A DNA stretch of 64,000 bases from Gamsiella multidivaricata (GCF_025024155.1 NW_026251732.1:62001-126000), one strand, 5' to 3'. Shown: positions 34,839 through 46,059, numbered from the stretch's first letter. Numbers and translations: made by a program. The notes: generated from the letters alone by a model not told the origin.

Positions 34839-35305
34839 TGGTGCAACCCTTTTTCATGACAGCGAAATAAGGTTTGACGTTGCAACTGTGACTATCGCAG
34901 GCTATCCAAACTTCCAGCTTGCGGGTCGTTTATTCACACTAACACACACGCAAGGAAGCAAGCAAGGAATAGGACGTCAAAACAGGACTGTCAAGAAAAC
35001 GCGAGTATATGCGAACTGGGTTAAAGTAAATCGTTCAACAGATCACTCCAGACTGTAATTCCGGGACAAACAAGACCATGTTCTTGAGGAGAGCTTCATT
35101 CTGACGACCATAGTTCAGTTTTAATTGAGAAAAATGAGGTGGTGATGATAATGTCATAGTCTGTTTATTTTCAGTCAGTTGAAGGAAAAAAAATACAAAA
35201 ATAGGGTGGGAGGATGAGGAAGAGGATAAGGAAAGACAGGCAGCCGAAGGAGGATTGATCATTGCCTCGTTCTTTTTAAACCATGTTTTTTTTTTCCACG
35301 CGTCT

Positions 35306-35650
35306 TTAATTTCCGATTTCAGGACGCGGTCCAAGTTCAGGAAGGGGCTCATTCGGAAAGTGAGTCTCAAAGATCTTATTTATGTCCTCGAGAGTTTGCG
35401 CCCACAACTGATGTGTCTCAGGAGTCTCGTGATCCCTTTGGGTCCGGATAAAGGTAGTAATCGACAGGATCGCGCCCAGAGGAGGGTCCACCATAGCGGG
35501 ATTGCTCTCTCGCAATTGCGTCAGTCTTTCGGCACGATGGAGCACAAGCTCTTTCTGTCGCTCAAGCGCTACAATCGCTGGCATGTGGTGGCCATAATAA
35601 CGACCATTTGTGGGAGCGTGAAAACGGTTGGTGGTGGGGTAATTGACCAT
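35306..35650 (-). CDS. Orphan family B member 3 (114 aa)
   Basis: Start at ATG 35650 (MVNYPTTNRFHAP). The conserved first helix is ALERQKELVLHRAERLTQLRE. The variable middle is followed by the full signature LWAQTLEDINKIFETHFPNEPLPEL and a short polar tail. A TATA-like TATAAATATGG (minus strand) is about 125 bp upstream. First of the long run of minus-strand members. Confidence 0.7.
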   Translation of the reverse strand: MVNYPTTNRFHAPTNGRYYGHHMPAIVALERQKELVLHRAERLTQLRESNPAMVDPPLGAILSITTFIRTQRDHETPETHQLWAQTLEDINKIFETHFPNEPLPELGPRPEIGN

Positions 35651-36293
35651 TTGTGCTGAAGTTTTTTTGGGTAAATTCAAAAAGGCTGAGTGTGTAGAGG
35701 CTGTGTTTGGTTACTGAAGAAGTGGTGGTGGAAGAAGATAGTAGTGGAGGAAGGTACGAGGTGTGGAGGGGCCATATTTATATTTGTGGCAATCTCATTA
35801 TGTACTGTGGCTGCATTGGCTTTGCCGTTGTCGATCCCGAAACAGCGGGTTGGGATAAAGGGCCCGAAAGCCGTAAGAAAGGATCTTTTGAGAAAGGTAG
35901 TAGTTTGGAGCGCGAGGTTCCACAAAGATTTAGAGAAATTAACGTGTTTATTTTTCCTTTTGTGGCAAACGCTTCCGTATTATGCCAGGGTCTGCTGTGC
36001 TGTGGTTAGGAATGCGGCAAAGAACCACGATAGCTGATGTAGTGTCTAGGGGTGCGATGCCCCAACTTGGTTTCCTTCGGCGATGCAGCCGCGGCACTAT
36101 GGTTGTGTTAGTGTGGTTTGCAAATCCTATTGTCCTTGAGAGCACGACAGCGGATAATAAAAGTGATTACTGTTCGGAAACGGTATTTTCCCTTTAAACG
36201 CTTTAGAAATTAGCAAAAGGCTTCAAGTCGCCAAGTTGAATTTCAACAAGGGTTCTAACTTTTGTTTATTTAATTCGGGGGTTTACGCGTACG

Positions 36294-36515
36294 CTCGTGT
36301 CTATAATGGACGTATCTTTCTCATCTACAAAGTCATGCAATGTGATGGCGACAGTCCATACCAAAGATGAGGCAATTCCTGCACGCAATAGAGCAGCTCC
36401 TGCGCTCGTGTCTATAATGGACGTATCTTTCTCATCTACAAAGTCATGCAATGTGATGGCGACAGTCCATACCAAAGATGAGGCAATTCCTGCACGCAAT
36501 AGAGCAGCTCCTGCG
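36294..36515. repeat. 111-bp near-perfect tandem duplication
   Basis: Two adjacent copies (36294-36404 and 36405-36515), each starting CTCGTGTCTATAATGGACG. 111 is a multiple of three, and both strands stay open through it. A 161-codon plus-strand frame (36297-36782) begins within it, but neither strand gives recognisable protein. Coding status is undecided. Confidence 0.85.
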
Positions 36516-36836
36516 CTCGATGGAGCGCTAAGGATCACAGAAGAGCGTATTCAAAAATTTGGAACCACCGTATTGTCGCCACGTTATCCGCCTCAACAAA
36601 ATCCATTTCAATGGTGCATATGCAAGCTTATTCGTCGATGTCTTTTAAGTGGATGTGGTATTCTTAGAGTTCTTTATTTGATGCCAAATCGGTGCGTGCT
36701 AATACAAACGGAGTGGGCGCAGCTTTTGTTTTGTTTATTGGATTTGTTAGTCGTCAATCATAAAGTGGACAAGTGCCGTTAAGAACGCGCGAGCAGGTAG
36801 TACTACGCGTTCCAAGCACTGTTCCCATCAATATCC

Positions 36837-37166
36837 TCAGAATACTCCGGGAGGGAGTTCTCCGGGCTCTGGAAGCAGCGGAAGGAGTCCTTTGGGAAAA
36901 TGATCGTCGAAACACTTGTTGATCTCTTCTAAGACTTCGCCCCAGATGTATCCGATCACAGGTATACGTTTCTCGTATTGCTCTCACACCAGGCAGTACA
37001 AATCAACAATGTCCAGGCGAGCAGTTTTACTCGATTTAGATCTTAGCTCGCGGTGCAATTCAATTAGTCGGTTCAGGCGCACGATCACAAGTGTCTGCTG
37101 TCGATCGTACGCCGTGGGGTACTCCCTGTAAATCAGCTCTAGAGGTGTGGGAATCAAGGGTGCCAT
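36837..37166 (-). pseudogene. Orphan family B member 4, one in-frame TGA
   Basis: Start ATG 37166 (MAPLIPTPLELIYREYPTAY). The conserved helix is YDRQQTLVIVRLNRLIELHR. TGA at 36986-36984 interrupts the frame at codon 61. The same frame then gives a perfect family end (YIWGEVLEEINKCFDDHFPK, then LLPEPGELPPGVF) to the stop at 36837. All downstream sequence is intact, so the mutation is recent or the codon is tolerated. Closest relative is B9 (43.6 kb). A TATAAATGA element lies 82 bp upstream. Confidence 0.72.
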
Positions 37167-37169
37167 ATC

Positions 37170-37999
37170 TAGGAATAACAGGGCCGTGTTCTTTGAGAGT
37201 AGTAAGAAGAGAGTGACTAGTGCCTACTAGGCCGAAGAAGAACTTATCATTTATATTGCGAACTGCTGGAAAGGCGTTGTGGTCTCTATTACCACGTCAC
37301 TGTAGATTGTAGATGGAAAGATAGACAAGGACATGGTGCCTGTAAGCCTTAAAAAAGGAGACTGTAGCGGTAAACCCCAAAAGCCTTTGAACAGCCGAGG
37401 GTCGATAGCCACAAATATCGATCTTTAAGATATATTGTGGAGGAACTCATTATTTCTAGACCGGATGCTGTGGTGGTCGGAGATGGTATACTTTCGGCTT
37501 GATTCAATCTATGTTCTCTTTCATGGCATTGTGGTGTTCCCTTTTGCCCTCGATCTGCGGTCCATCGGATTCATTGCCGATTCGAAAGTGAACGATGCCG
37601 AGAAGACAGTAGTACTCTCTATATGAACAGTTTGCTGTTTTTGAATATGATGTTGTGCTCACACCAGTTACTTTCCACGCCCGGGGTATGTTGATGCACA
37701 TACATTAGGAGATTCTAATGCGTGGCTCTTTAGTACGACCTCCCTGGACATCTTTCCAAAATTGACTAAATGCCGAGCGAGATAACCCGCTGAGACCGCT
37801 AGAGACGCGAAGACAGCAATATTTCTCAGGTCCCACGCATTTCTTAGAACTAAACTAAGCATGGCAAACAAAGTCAGTTTCCATAGCTGATTCGAGTTTC
37901 TTTATTTTGTGAAAGATGCATGTGTGTATTGGAAAGTAGATACTACATTGTTTCGGGATGCGATTGCACAGTGTCCGCAGTGTAACTTTCATCCGCTAT
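37170..37999. other. Intergenic spacer in the orphan array
   Basis: AT-rich, with the B4 promoter near 37250. Short frames at 37435-37871 on both strands show nothing recognisable. Confidence 0.45.
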
Positions 38000-38377
38000 T
38001 CAGTAGATGCCTGAAGGAAGTTCTCCGGACTCTGAGGGTTGTGGGAGTGGCTCGTCCGGGAAGAAGCCGCGGAAGCATTCCATGATGTACACCCAGGCTT
38101 CTCTCCAAACAGAGCTGGCTGCAGGGGTGTTTCGGGTAAAGTAGTGCTGCATCACTATGTTGTACCCGTCCGTGATCGAATCGATAGCAGTGTCACTTAT
38201 CGTAGAATAATTTTGTCCAAGTAATTCGACCAATCTGTTCATACTCATGAGGATCAGATTTCGCTGTCGCTCGTGTGGTGTGAGTGACAACCTTTGTCCT
38301 TCGGCATGGTGGTTTTCTTCAGAAGGGCCAAGATTAGGAAATGATCGAAAGACCTTGCGTTGGATCCTGTGGGGCAT
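38000..38377 (-). CDS. Orphan family B member 5 (125 aa)
   Basis: Intact. Residues 30-60 hold the conserved helix HERQRNLILMSMNRLVELLG. The middle ends NTPAASSVWREAW, and the signature is VYIMECFRGFFPDEPLPQ, then the family tail ESGELPSGIY shared with B4, B9 and B12. Basic N-terminus (MPHRIQRKVFRSF), no signal peptide. Confidence 0.7.
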   Translation of the reverse strand: MPHRIQRKVFRSFPNLGPSEENHHAEGQRLSLTPHERQRNLILMSMNRLVELLGQNYSTISDTAIDSITDGYNIVMQHYFTRNTPAASSVWREAWVYIMECFRGFFPDEPLPQPSESGELPSGIY

Positions 38378-38379
38378 TT

Positions 38380-39763
38380 TTGGGTGTTAGTGAAAAGTGT
38401 TGTGAAGATGTAATAACAAGGGAAAGGATGAAGAGGAGGAAGGGAAGAATGGATGAAGATCGACTATCAGGTTTTGAAGCCCACATTTGTATCCACAGAA
38501 TACAAATCAAATACTCTGGTTACTGTTACATGTTCACTATCGTTCCTGAGATCGAAGAAAGCGGGAAACGAAGACCCAAGCCTTGGGCAAGGAACTCGGT
38601 GTTTTATAAGCCTTGGAACATGAATACACTTAGTGCCCTTTCTGGGTTGTAGGTAAATACCCTCACTAGGGTCGTTTTTCATTGAAAGAAGCTGTGGTGC
38701 TTCAATGGCGATGCCTCAGTTTGGATTCTGTTGCGCCTTTCTCCATGATCCGGTGGTTTTGGCCATTGTCGCTGCGGAAAATAAAAGGTGTAGTCGACGC
38801 GACTATTTTTCCCACTGAGGAACAAACACGATATCTGGTTCAGTGCCTCTACCAAGGATTGATTTCTAGTCTACGACGTTTAAAGCTTCTCTTTCATCTC
38901 TGCTAAACTTCTTCCAATCTGTAGTAACTTTTTCCCATAAAAAAAAAGGAAAAAAAATAGTAATCGCCGTTCAGATCAAACTACAGTTGGCATCCAAGAA
39001 GCAGACGTCTCTCTGTTTATTCCTCGAAAATGATTGTGTGTAGACTAGCACGGATGCCAACACGAACGCTCCTAGCCCTCAATTGGAACATGGCGCCGGG
39101 TCAGATGGTGGAAAAGGGTCATCGACTCGCGGAACCTTACGGCCGGGAAAATGGGCGGTAAAAAACAGCTTGGAAATCCTCTAAATGGCTTTGCGAAATC
39201 CATACCACCTTTCAATGTCTCTCATCTGGAGCCCATTGTCATCAGATATAGATTCAATACCATTCTAACACTTTGAGGTGGCCCCAGAGGAAGACGGACC
39301 AATTCGCGCAGTCCGGCAACACGTAAGACAGTAATAGCCTTCTTCCGCTTATGAGTCCAACCTGCAGGATTGTCTTCGTTGATGGCCATTGGGATACGCG
39401 CAAATGGAATCGTAACTTGGATTAGGATTTGTAAGAAAAGTTGTAGCCGTTTATACTTTCAAGCAACTTACAAAGAGCTGCAGGTGTCCACAAATTTTGG
39501 ATGCGTTGATGCCCTCTTTTAATACTTTTACTAAGGGAAAAATAGACCCTGCTGCTGTGCTCGAAAGTGCGAGGCCTGGGGTTTATCAAATGATAGTGCG
39601 ACAACTCTTTTAAGGTGCACGATCTTTTTTTCATTCAAGGATAGTATATGCATATAGTCCTATGGCAAGATCCAGATCCACTAAAAACTGTTTACGCTTG
39701 ATTAAATAATGACTTTCCATGTGGGAGGCTGTCCCCGCCTTGCAGAGCAGGCGATGAAGGCGT
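38380..39763. other. Intergenic spacer in the orphan array
   Basis: About 1.4 kb with no recognisable gene. Contains an A-rich run at 38938-38957. Frames are short on both strands. Confidence 0.45.
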
Positions 39764-40165
39764 TCAAAGCTGAGGAATCTCTTCGTTCGGAAAATGGTTG
39801 ATGAATGCTTCCTCAATATCCTCAAGGAACATCTTCCAGACTTTGTTGCTCGCAGGCTCATCTTTTCCCTCCCAAGGACGCATATCATCCGACAGAACAG
39901 TAAGATCATTTTTTGCTTCCAGTGGCAACTCTGTATGCTGAGTTAGCAGTTCGCGCATTTTGACCACGCGCAAGATACTGAGTGCCTTTATCTGCGTTCG
40001 TGTTAAACTTCCAGGAACGCCGTTAGCGGTGTAATATCCGCTCGCAACCGTTGGTACAACTGCTTCGTTCGAGTCCTTGGAGTCTTTGGAGTCGACTGAT
40101 CGGATGTCACCATCATCTGCGTCGGTAATCTCTTGAGAACTGGTAGAACCGTTCGTGTCAGACAT
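39764..40165 (-). CDS. Orphan family B member 6 (133 aa)
   Basis: N-terminal 50 residues are Ser/Asp-rich (MSDTNGSTSSQEITDADDGD). Then follow the conserved helix TQIKALSILRVVKMRELLTQ and the signature VWKMFLEDIEEAFINHFPNEEIPQL, which ends the protein. It belongs with B7 and B10 in a subgroup with acidic EDIE/EEIE before the FP motif. A TATATAAG-like box is about 92 bp upstream. Confidence 0.7.
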   Translation of the reverse strand: MSDTNGSTSSQEITDADDGDIRSVDSKDSKDSNEAVVPTVASGYYTANGVPGSLTRTQIKALSILRVVKMRELLTQHTELPLEAKNDLTVLSDDMRPWEGKDEPASNKVWKMFLEDIEEAFINHFPNEEIPQL

Positions 40166-40869
40166 GTTTTGAACAATGAGTAGTGGTTTAGTATGATGGC
40201 GGTGAAGCTGGTTAGGAAGAGGTCGATGGGTGCTTAGTTAGAACAGCGGTACGTACTTATATCCCAAAGAACTCCATCAGAAATTGTGGTAGCGGCCGCA
40301 ATTCCGTTGTCGACCCTGCTTTCGAGGGTGGAAATAGAAGGTTGCGAGCCACAGCAAAAGATTGCTCTGTGTGCTGTTGTACGTGAGGTGGCGTCAGAGC
40401 AGATGTTTGTGCCTTAGTTGCATTTACTCAAATAACAGCGCGCTTCACTGAGGATTCTAGAGACGCGCCAAATGTCGCCTGAATTTTCTTTCTGGTTTCC
40501 GTACACTCACTTATTTATTGTGGTGAACGAAGCCTTTCGTAAGTGTTTCTGATCGCGGTTGCACTGAAATAAAGTGGTTCAGAATCGAAGCGAAATAAAT
40601 GAATCTTGGTTTCCAGTTTCAGGATGTCCGCGACGCCGAAGGTTAATTAGCGTTTCAATTAAGGCACCTTGACTATATTACGATATGATATTGTGCTCTA
40701 CAGCAGTTTTTCTCGCCTTTATGGTGAACTTCAAATTCGAGCCCTTATTTAATTCACGTATATAGCATGCAAGCGTGCCTTTCTTGTTAAATGAATCTTT
40801 AAATCAGGCGAATAGTATTTAAACAAGCGCTCGCTCATTCGCGCTCTTGGAAGTGCTTGCAGTAGCATC

Positions 40870-41280
40870 TTAGACATTAGGGCGTGGAAGTTGTCGCCGC
40901 GGCTGTGGACGGGGAGCTTGCGACAACTGCGGTAGCTGAGGGAGAGGCTCACGAGGGAAGTACTTGTGAAAAACACTATCAATATCCTCTAGTGCGAATT
41001 TCCAGATGTCGTCCAAGGCATGGGTATTTTTCATGTTGTGGTGGTTAACATGGATGGATAGGCATCGAATCTCCTCGCAAGCATCGCGGGGCAGCCAAGG
41101 ATATTCTGCAAATAGAAATTCCATTCTAGTCGCGCGCAGGAAAACGAGAGACTGTTGTTGCTCCGGTGTCATAACTCCTAAAACGCCGCTGTCAGGGCTG
41201 GGGATGTTAGTTTGACGCTTGACTCGTTGATTGCGCATATTACGCGTGGCCTTTTGGACTAGGGATTGAGAGCGATGCAT
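40870..41280 (-). CDS. Orphan family B member 7 (136 aa)
   Basis: Basic N-terminus (MHRSQSLVQKATRNMRNQRV). Conserved helix EQQQSLVFLRATRMEFLFAE, then the signature IWKFALEDIDSVFHKYFPREPLPQL. A Pro/Gln/Arg-rich tail of 24 residues follows that no other member has. TATAAATA sits about 88 bp upstream of the ATG. Confidence 0.7.
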   Translation of the reverse strand: MHRSQSLVQKATRNMRNQRVKRQTNIPSPDSGVLGVMTPEQQQSLVFLRATRMEFLFAEYPWLPRDACEEIRCLSIHVNHHNMKNTHALDDIWKFALEDIDSVFHKYFPREPLPQLPQLSQAPRPQPRRQLPRPNV

Positions 41281-42360
41281 CTTGCTGTGCTGTGTTTGTA
41301 TTAGAGTGAGAAGGTTGTAGGGTCATGGTAAAGATGATTGGTTGCTTAGCGGAGGCGAAGACAATATTTATACTCTAAAACATACCTGGTCAAAGCCGCG
41401 CTAATTTATCGATATGTGGAAAAAGCCGTTAAGCAACAAAGCAGTATGAGGTAAAGGAAGATCCACATCGTTATTAGTCCCTACATCGACTGTATACCCG
41501 GTGTGGTGGTGCGAATATCTACAAGATACGCGAAGAAAGAGATGAGCCCTGCTTCCGATGCAGGAGCCACAGGCACACATAACTTGGATGGTGAATAACT
41601 TGCAATCGACTCCCTTCTCTCTTGAATGATGATGGAGCTCAGAAGTTTAATTCACCATGAAGCGCCAGAATGCAAAAGTTGCATTTTCTCTGTCTAGAAT
41701 AGCATTCGCAAGGATAGACACTTGATCCGAGACAGGAACATTGTGAGTATTCATTTAATCTGTGCTACTTGAAGTGGCATCTAGAAGTGTAACTCCCGTT
41801 AATGGAGGTTATGGGCCGTAGGAAAAGCGGAGACGAAGGAATGAAGGAAGAAGGATGGTAGGGTTGTGCCTCGTGAGAATATTGATATCAATTTGTACCG
41901 CGCCGAGAGATGCAAAAGGACATCTGAGGAAGGCGCTCAGAAAGTCTTTCGAAGAAACGAACGCAGCGATTTCATTCCGTTTAGAGCAAGAGGCAATACC
42001 GCGCACTTTCATTTGGTAGGGTGGGGTAGGGTGGGTAGTGTGAAATGAAGACCTCTTAAAATATCGTGCGTGTGTAAATGAAGCCTCAGAGCCACCTCAG
42101 CACAGCCATTCAAGGAATGAGCTGCTGATGAACTGTATCATTATAGATGGTACTTCCGCCATTGACAAGTCCTTCGAAAAGCGATGCCATACTACTTTCT
42201 CATTCATTCAATTCGTTTATGTGTTTATGTGTGCATGCGTATGAAGCAAGATTTTTTTATTCAAAGGAAGATATTACGCCGAATTTCGATAGCCGCCCAT
42301 TAAAGCGAGGAATACATGTACATATTTTTGAAGAGAAGAAATAGCATGGTTTTTGGACGT
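41281..42360. other. Intergenic spacer in the orphan array
   Basis: No gene recognised. Contains a short GGGTGGGGTAGGGTGGG G-rich run near 42015-42035. Confidence 0.45.
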
Positions 42361-42681
42361 TTACAGAAGCTCTGGAAGCGGCTCGTGAGGAAAGTGGGTG
42401 CGAAAGCATTTGTTGATGCACAACAAAGCATCTAGCCAAGCGGAGTCCGCAGCGGGTGTATCCTGTGCGTAGTTCATTGAGACAAACTCATGTAGATCAT
42501 TGATGACCTGCTTGGCAGCGCTACCCAGTCCAGGACGCTGCTTATGCAACTGGATCAGCCTGCCCATGCGCAAGGCGATAAGTTTTTGGTGTTGATCGTA
42601 CCTGATGCTCATGTTCCAGTCGCGAATGATGCTTGGAAAGACCGGTTCAGTGTCCTCAAGAATTAACTTTTTGGATGGCAT
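42361..42681 (-). CDS. Orphan family B member 8 (106 aa)
   Basis: Intact, ending exactly at the signature. Conserved helix YDQHQKLIALRMGRLIQLHK, middle ending DTPAADSAWLDAL, signature LCINKCFRTHFPHEPLPELL. TATAAATGA lies about 145 bp upstream, inside the sequence GCAATATAAATGAAC, which is nearly the same as at B4. Confidence 0.72.
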   Translation of the reverse strand: MPSKKLILEDTEPVFPSIIRDWNMSIRYDQHQKLIALRMGRLIQLHKQRPGLGSAAKQVINDLHEFVSMNYAQDTPAADSAWLDALLCINKCFRTHFPHEPLPELL

Positions 42682-42959
42682 CTTTTTATGCTGTGGGCGG
42701 TCTGATGTAACTTTGATATTGCGAACAATGGGTCAGAAGGAATTAGAGGATGGTGGACGATGTTGGAGTATCATGGAAGATCGTGGGAGTCTCGAAAGGC
42801 ATTGTTCATTTATATTGCAGCTGCAAAGATCTCCCTCTCTGTTAACGATGTTGTGAAAAGCCTTTCAATATGCAATTCGTTCAGTAGATGTCGACATGGC
42901 CATCCAAGGCTTCTCTAAAGATAAGCGAGGCTACATCGGATGCGTAAAAAAGCGAATGC

Positions 42960-43190
42960 AAACAAAGGACTTTATTTTACCGAAGACGATAACATGGCTA
43001 TTAAAGACCCACTGCTCAGTACCCTCAGCCTTAGAGTTCTGGAAGTGATCCAACAGACAGATGTCTCCGAGATACTTACTGATGGCCGCCAGTATAGTAC
43101 TCCAGTCAGTACTCGCCGGATAGGTGCTTAGTATGTGGTGCAATTCCGCATATCCACGCAAATCCCTAAGTTCTTTCGGGAGCTCTAGGT
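42960..43190 (-). pseudogene. Relic of an orphan family B gene
   Basis: A short frame has ELRDLRGYAELHHILSTYPA followed by TDWSTILAAISKYLGD, matching the W..I...I..Y spacing of the family signature. The following FP.E.LP block is lost (LLDHFQNSK instead). Upstream, frames are broken. It occupies the expected position between members 8 and 9. Confidence 0.4.
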
Positions 43191-43636
43191 ATGGTATCTC
43201 GAGATTTTATGATCGCATTCATGCGTTTAATAACCAACTTTCGCCGCTGCTAGTGTGGAATGAGTTCTTAGATGATTGCAGTGTAGCAATGGCCTTCAAT
43301 TGGGTCAGCTCAAGGAAGACGAGTTTGAAGCTTCATCCGATTTTCGTATAGTGGCCCGGATGCAAGTAAACGGTATCCAAGGAACAGTAGAATGAAATAC
43401 ATCTAGGCGTCTAAAGATGCGTATAATATACGGTATTCAGGAGGTTGTAGACTGAAATCAACAAGTCTCTTCTCTACGAAATTGTTTAAAAGCAACCCTC
43501 TTTATTCGAGGCGAGGAGGGAGTGTGTATTTTTAGAGGTTGTTACTGTCTGATGTAGATCAATGTGAGGACAATAGTCGCTAAGAATGCACGAGCAGGCG
43601 TTGTTTTGCGTATCCGGCGCTGGTCTCATGCATCGC

Positions 43637-43966
43637 TCAATATGCCCCAGGAGGAAGTTCACCAGGTTCCGAGAGCATTGGAAGGAGTTCATTGGGGAAG
43701 TAGTCCTCAAAATACTTGCTGAGGATCCCCAACGCCTCTCCCCAGATGTAGCTGATACATGGTGTATGTTTCTTGCGATGGTTCACCACGACTTCATACA
43801 CTCCAAAAATATCCACGACGGCACCATCGTTCAACTCATCCTCTTGCCGGTCGAGCAATTTGATTAGCACGTTTAGGCGGATGATGGCAAGTGTCACCTG
43901 GCGATTGTATGCTGTCGGGCGAACCCTGTAAATTGGTGCGAGAGGCGCGAGGGCTTCAGGTCTCAT
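43637..43966 (-). CDS. Orphan family B member 9 (109 aa)
   Basis: Start chosen at ATG 43966 (MRPEALAPLAPIYRVRPTAY) because it aligns with B4 and lies 80 bp from a TATAAATGA box at 44046-44054; a longer frame upstream is AT-rich. Conserved helix YNRQVTLAIIRLNVLIKLLD. Signature YIWGEALGILSKYFEDYFPNE and tail SEPGELPPGAY. It is the intact sister of the interrupted B4. Confidence 0.75.
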   Translation of the reverse strand: MRPEALAPLAPIYRVRPTAYNRQVTLAIIRLNVLIKLLDRQEDELNDGAVVDIFGVYEVVVNHRKKHTPCISYIWGEALGILSKYFEDYFPNELLPMLSEPGELPPGAY

Positions 43967-44467
43967 TTTAGGATGGGTATGTATTTTGGATGGTTGAGGT
44001 GGTGAAAGACAAAGAAATTTGGCGTTTGTCCACTTCTGAAATCCCTCATTTATAATTTTAAATTGTAAACTGCAGAATGGGGGTGTGGCATTGGCCATTA
44101 CACAGTTGAGTATAATATTTGAAGACTTTAAACTTTGAGAGACAATCCACAGGTCAGCGCAACGGAGGGGATGCGTTCTTCATGTCTTCACATTAAAAGT
44201 GTAAATCCACAATGGTCAATTTTAAGGTCGGTGTGGAAAGTGAATATGCTGTTTTAACTGGAAGAACCACGACTGTTTCACTGGTGCAAAGATACCCAGC
44301 GCATGTCCATTCAGCTGTGAACGAAGACATGCGTCTGATTATTATTTTTTTGGAACATAACGGAGAAATAGGGTGCATTAAAGAATGCACTGCGAGGTGC
44401 AGATTCGGCAAATTTTATTATTAATGGCAAGGCGGCAAACATGAAAGCTGTCGTGTTCTTTGTTTTG

Positions 44468-45031
44468 TTAATCATCGAGCTGCGGCATCTCTTCGCCTGA
44501 GAAAAAATCCACGAAGACCTCTTCGATCTCGATCAGGAACTGGTGCCAAATACCGCTAGTTGCTGGGGTATCGTCGATCTGTTGCAGCACTATATCTGAA
44601 GTCAGGCACTCAATAAATTTCTGGACATCTTGAGGAAACTCCGGATGTAGAAGAAGCAATTCAGCCATTCTTGGGGCGCGCAAGGATACAAGCCTTTTCT
44701 TCTGTGCGTCGGTCAAATTCACTTGAGTGTCGCCGTAGGTGAAGGCAGCATGCCCTTCGGAATCCATGGAGTAATCCGACTCACTCGACTTGGCTAGGTT
44801 GTCCTCAAATTCGTCGGCAGAGTCATTAATGGTTCCGTTGGTAGAGTTATTGATGGAGTTAATGGTGGATTCATTGGTAGAGTAGCTGGCAGAATCACTG
44901 GCGATGTCGCTGGCGGAGTCACTGGCGATGTCGCTGGCGGAGTCACTGGCGATGTCGCTGGCGGAGTCACTGGCGATGTCGCTGGCGGAGTCACCGGCAT
45001 AGTCATAGGTACCAGTGAAAAGCATTCCCAT
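44468..45031 (-). CDS. Orphan family B member 10 with coding minisatellite (187 aa)
   Basis: Start at ATG 45031 (MGMLFTGTYDYAG), 80 bp from a TATAAATGA box at 45111-45119, the same spacing as B9. Residues 13-50 are four to five copies of DSASDIAS, encoded by 24-bp repeats, then a Ser/Asn/Thr-rich stretch (STNESTINSINNSTNGTIND). The family domain follows: DAQKKRLVSLRAPRMAELLL, then IWHQFLIEIEEVFVDFFSGEEMPQL. A longer frame from ATG 45157 would read through the TATA box and is rejected. Confidence 0.7.
   Translation of the reverse strand: MGMLFTGTYDYAGDSASDIASDSASDIASDSASDIASDSASDIASDSASYSTNESTINSINNSTNGTINDSADEFEDNLAKSSESDYSMDSEGHAAFTYGDTQVNLTDAQKKRLVSLRAPRMAELLLLHPEFPQDVQKFIECLTSDIVLQQIDDTPATSGIWHQFLIEIEEVFVDFFSGEEMPQLDD
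44890..44996. repeat. 24-bp coding minisatellite in member 10
   Basis: Four full and one partial unit of GGAGTCACTGGCGATGTCGC plus four bases, with very few differences. Each adds eight residues (DSASDIAS) in frame. Confidence 0.85.
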
Positions 45032-45372
45032 GGTTGTTACAAAAATGCGGGATTGGCGAGAAGATATGGAAAGAAAGCGAGGTGGATGTCTTGCATCTGT
45101 GGTAAAGGGATCATTTATATTTCCGAGGTTGTAGATACTGCTGAATGCCATTGCCACAGTTGAAGAGAGGGGGGATCAAAGTCATAGAAAAGTAGGAAGG
45201 TGTCCCAGTAGCTATCACGAAGCCATCTGGCACCTCGACAGCGCATCTTACGCATTTCTCTATCTTTATTAAAAGAAGTAGAGCCATGGTTCCCCGTTTC
45301 TCCACAGCGCATATAGCTGGTACACAAGCCAACCATATTGGAAAATTGATTGCTCAATGTCCGTCCAGTCTG

Positions 45373-45633
45373 TCAAAGGCTTGGAAGCACTTCCTGAGGA
45401 AAGTGGGGTTTGACGCACTCGTTGTCATGGGCAAGGGCATCCTTCCAGATAAAGTGATCCACTGTAGTGCCTCTTTCACGGTGCACGGTGACCAACTCAT
45501 GCGGTCCTTGAGCTTCGGCATTAGTCAGCATAGAATCCTGATCGAGTAACTGAGCTAATCGGTTTATACGTAGTATAGCAAGTCTCTGCTGTAGTTGCTC
45601 TGGCGCTGTTTCTATTGAACGTTGGGATGGCAT
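45373..45633 (-). CDS. Orphan family B member 11 (86 aa)
   Basis: Shortest intact member. Conserved helix EQLQQRLAILRINRLAQLLD. The signature is degenerate but present: FIWKDALAHDNECVKPHFPQEVLPSL. MPSQRSIE at the start recalls MPSKKLIL of B8. A CTATAAAGG box is about 68 bp upstream. Confidence 0.65.
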   Translation of the reverse strand: MPSQRSIETAPEQLQQRLAILRINRLAQLLDQDSMLTNAEAQGPHELVTVHRERGTTVDHFIWKDALAHDNECVKPHFPQEVLPSL

Positions 45634-46059
45634 GCGAACGAAATTTGAGGTGTGGAAGTGGTAGTGAGCTAAGAGAAGGTGTTGTGGGGATCATGCCTTT
45701 ATAGTGGTTAAACCTCTTTGGTATTACCGTGATTGCGCATTATTAGTCCAGAAATAGAGAGATGACTCAAGGGACGAAAGCCGTCGAAAAGAAGCCATTA
45801 GGGCGCCACTACAACGAGTTTGAGTATGTATAGTCTAATAGACCTTGGTAAGGCGGGCGTTGTTGCTGTTCCTTTGAGCCAAAGGTATGCAATCCCAGCT
45901 CGAATAGTTTTTGGTGGAGGAACCACACCTACTCTTTTAATGCATAAATGCCTTTATGCCGATTCTATGAATATTTTCCTGTGGTATCGACTGTTTTCCT
46001 GCGGCATTAAACGTTTTGTAGTGACATAAGATGTATTCCTGCGGCATCGTGTACTAATT

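Noticed and set aside
45820..46029. 69-codon plus-strand frame
   Set aside because: No family, and it runs over the short TTCCTGCGGCAT repeats.
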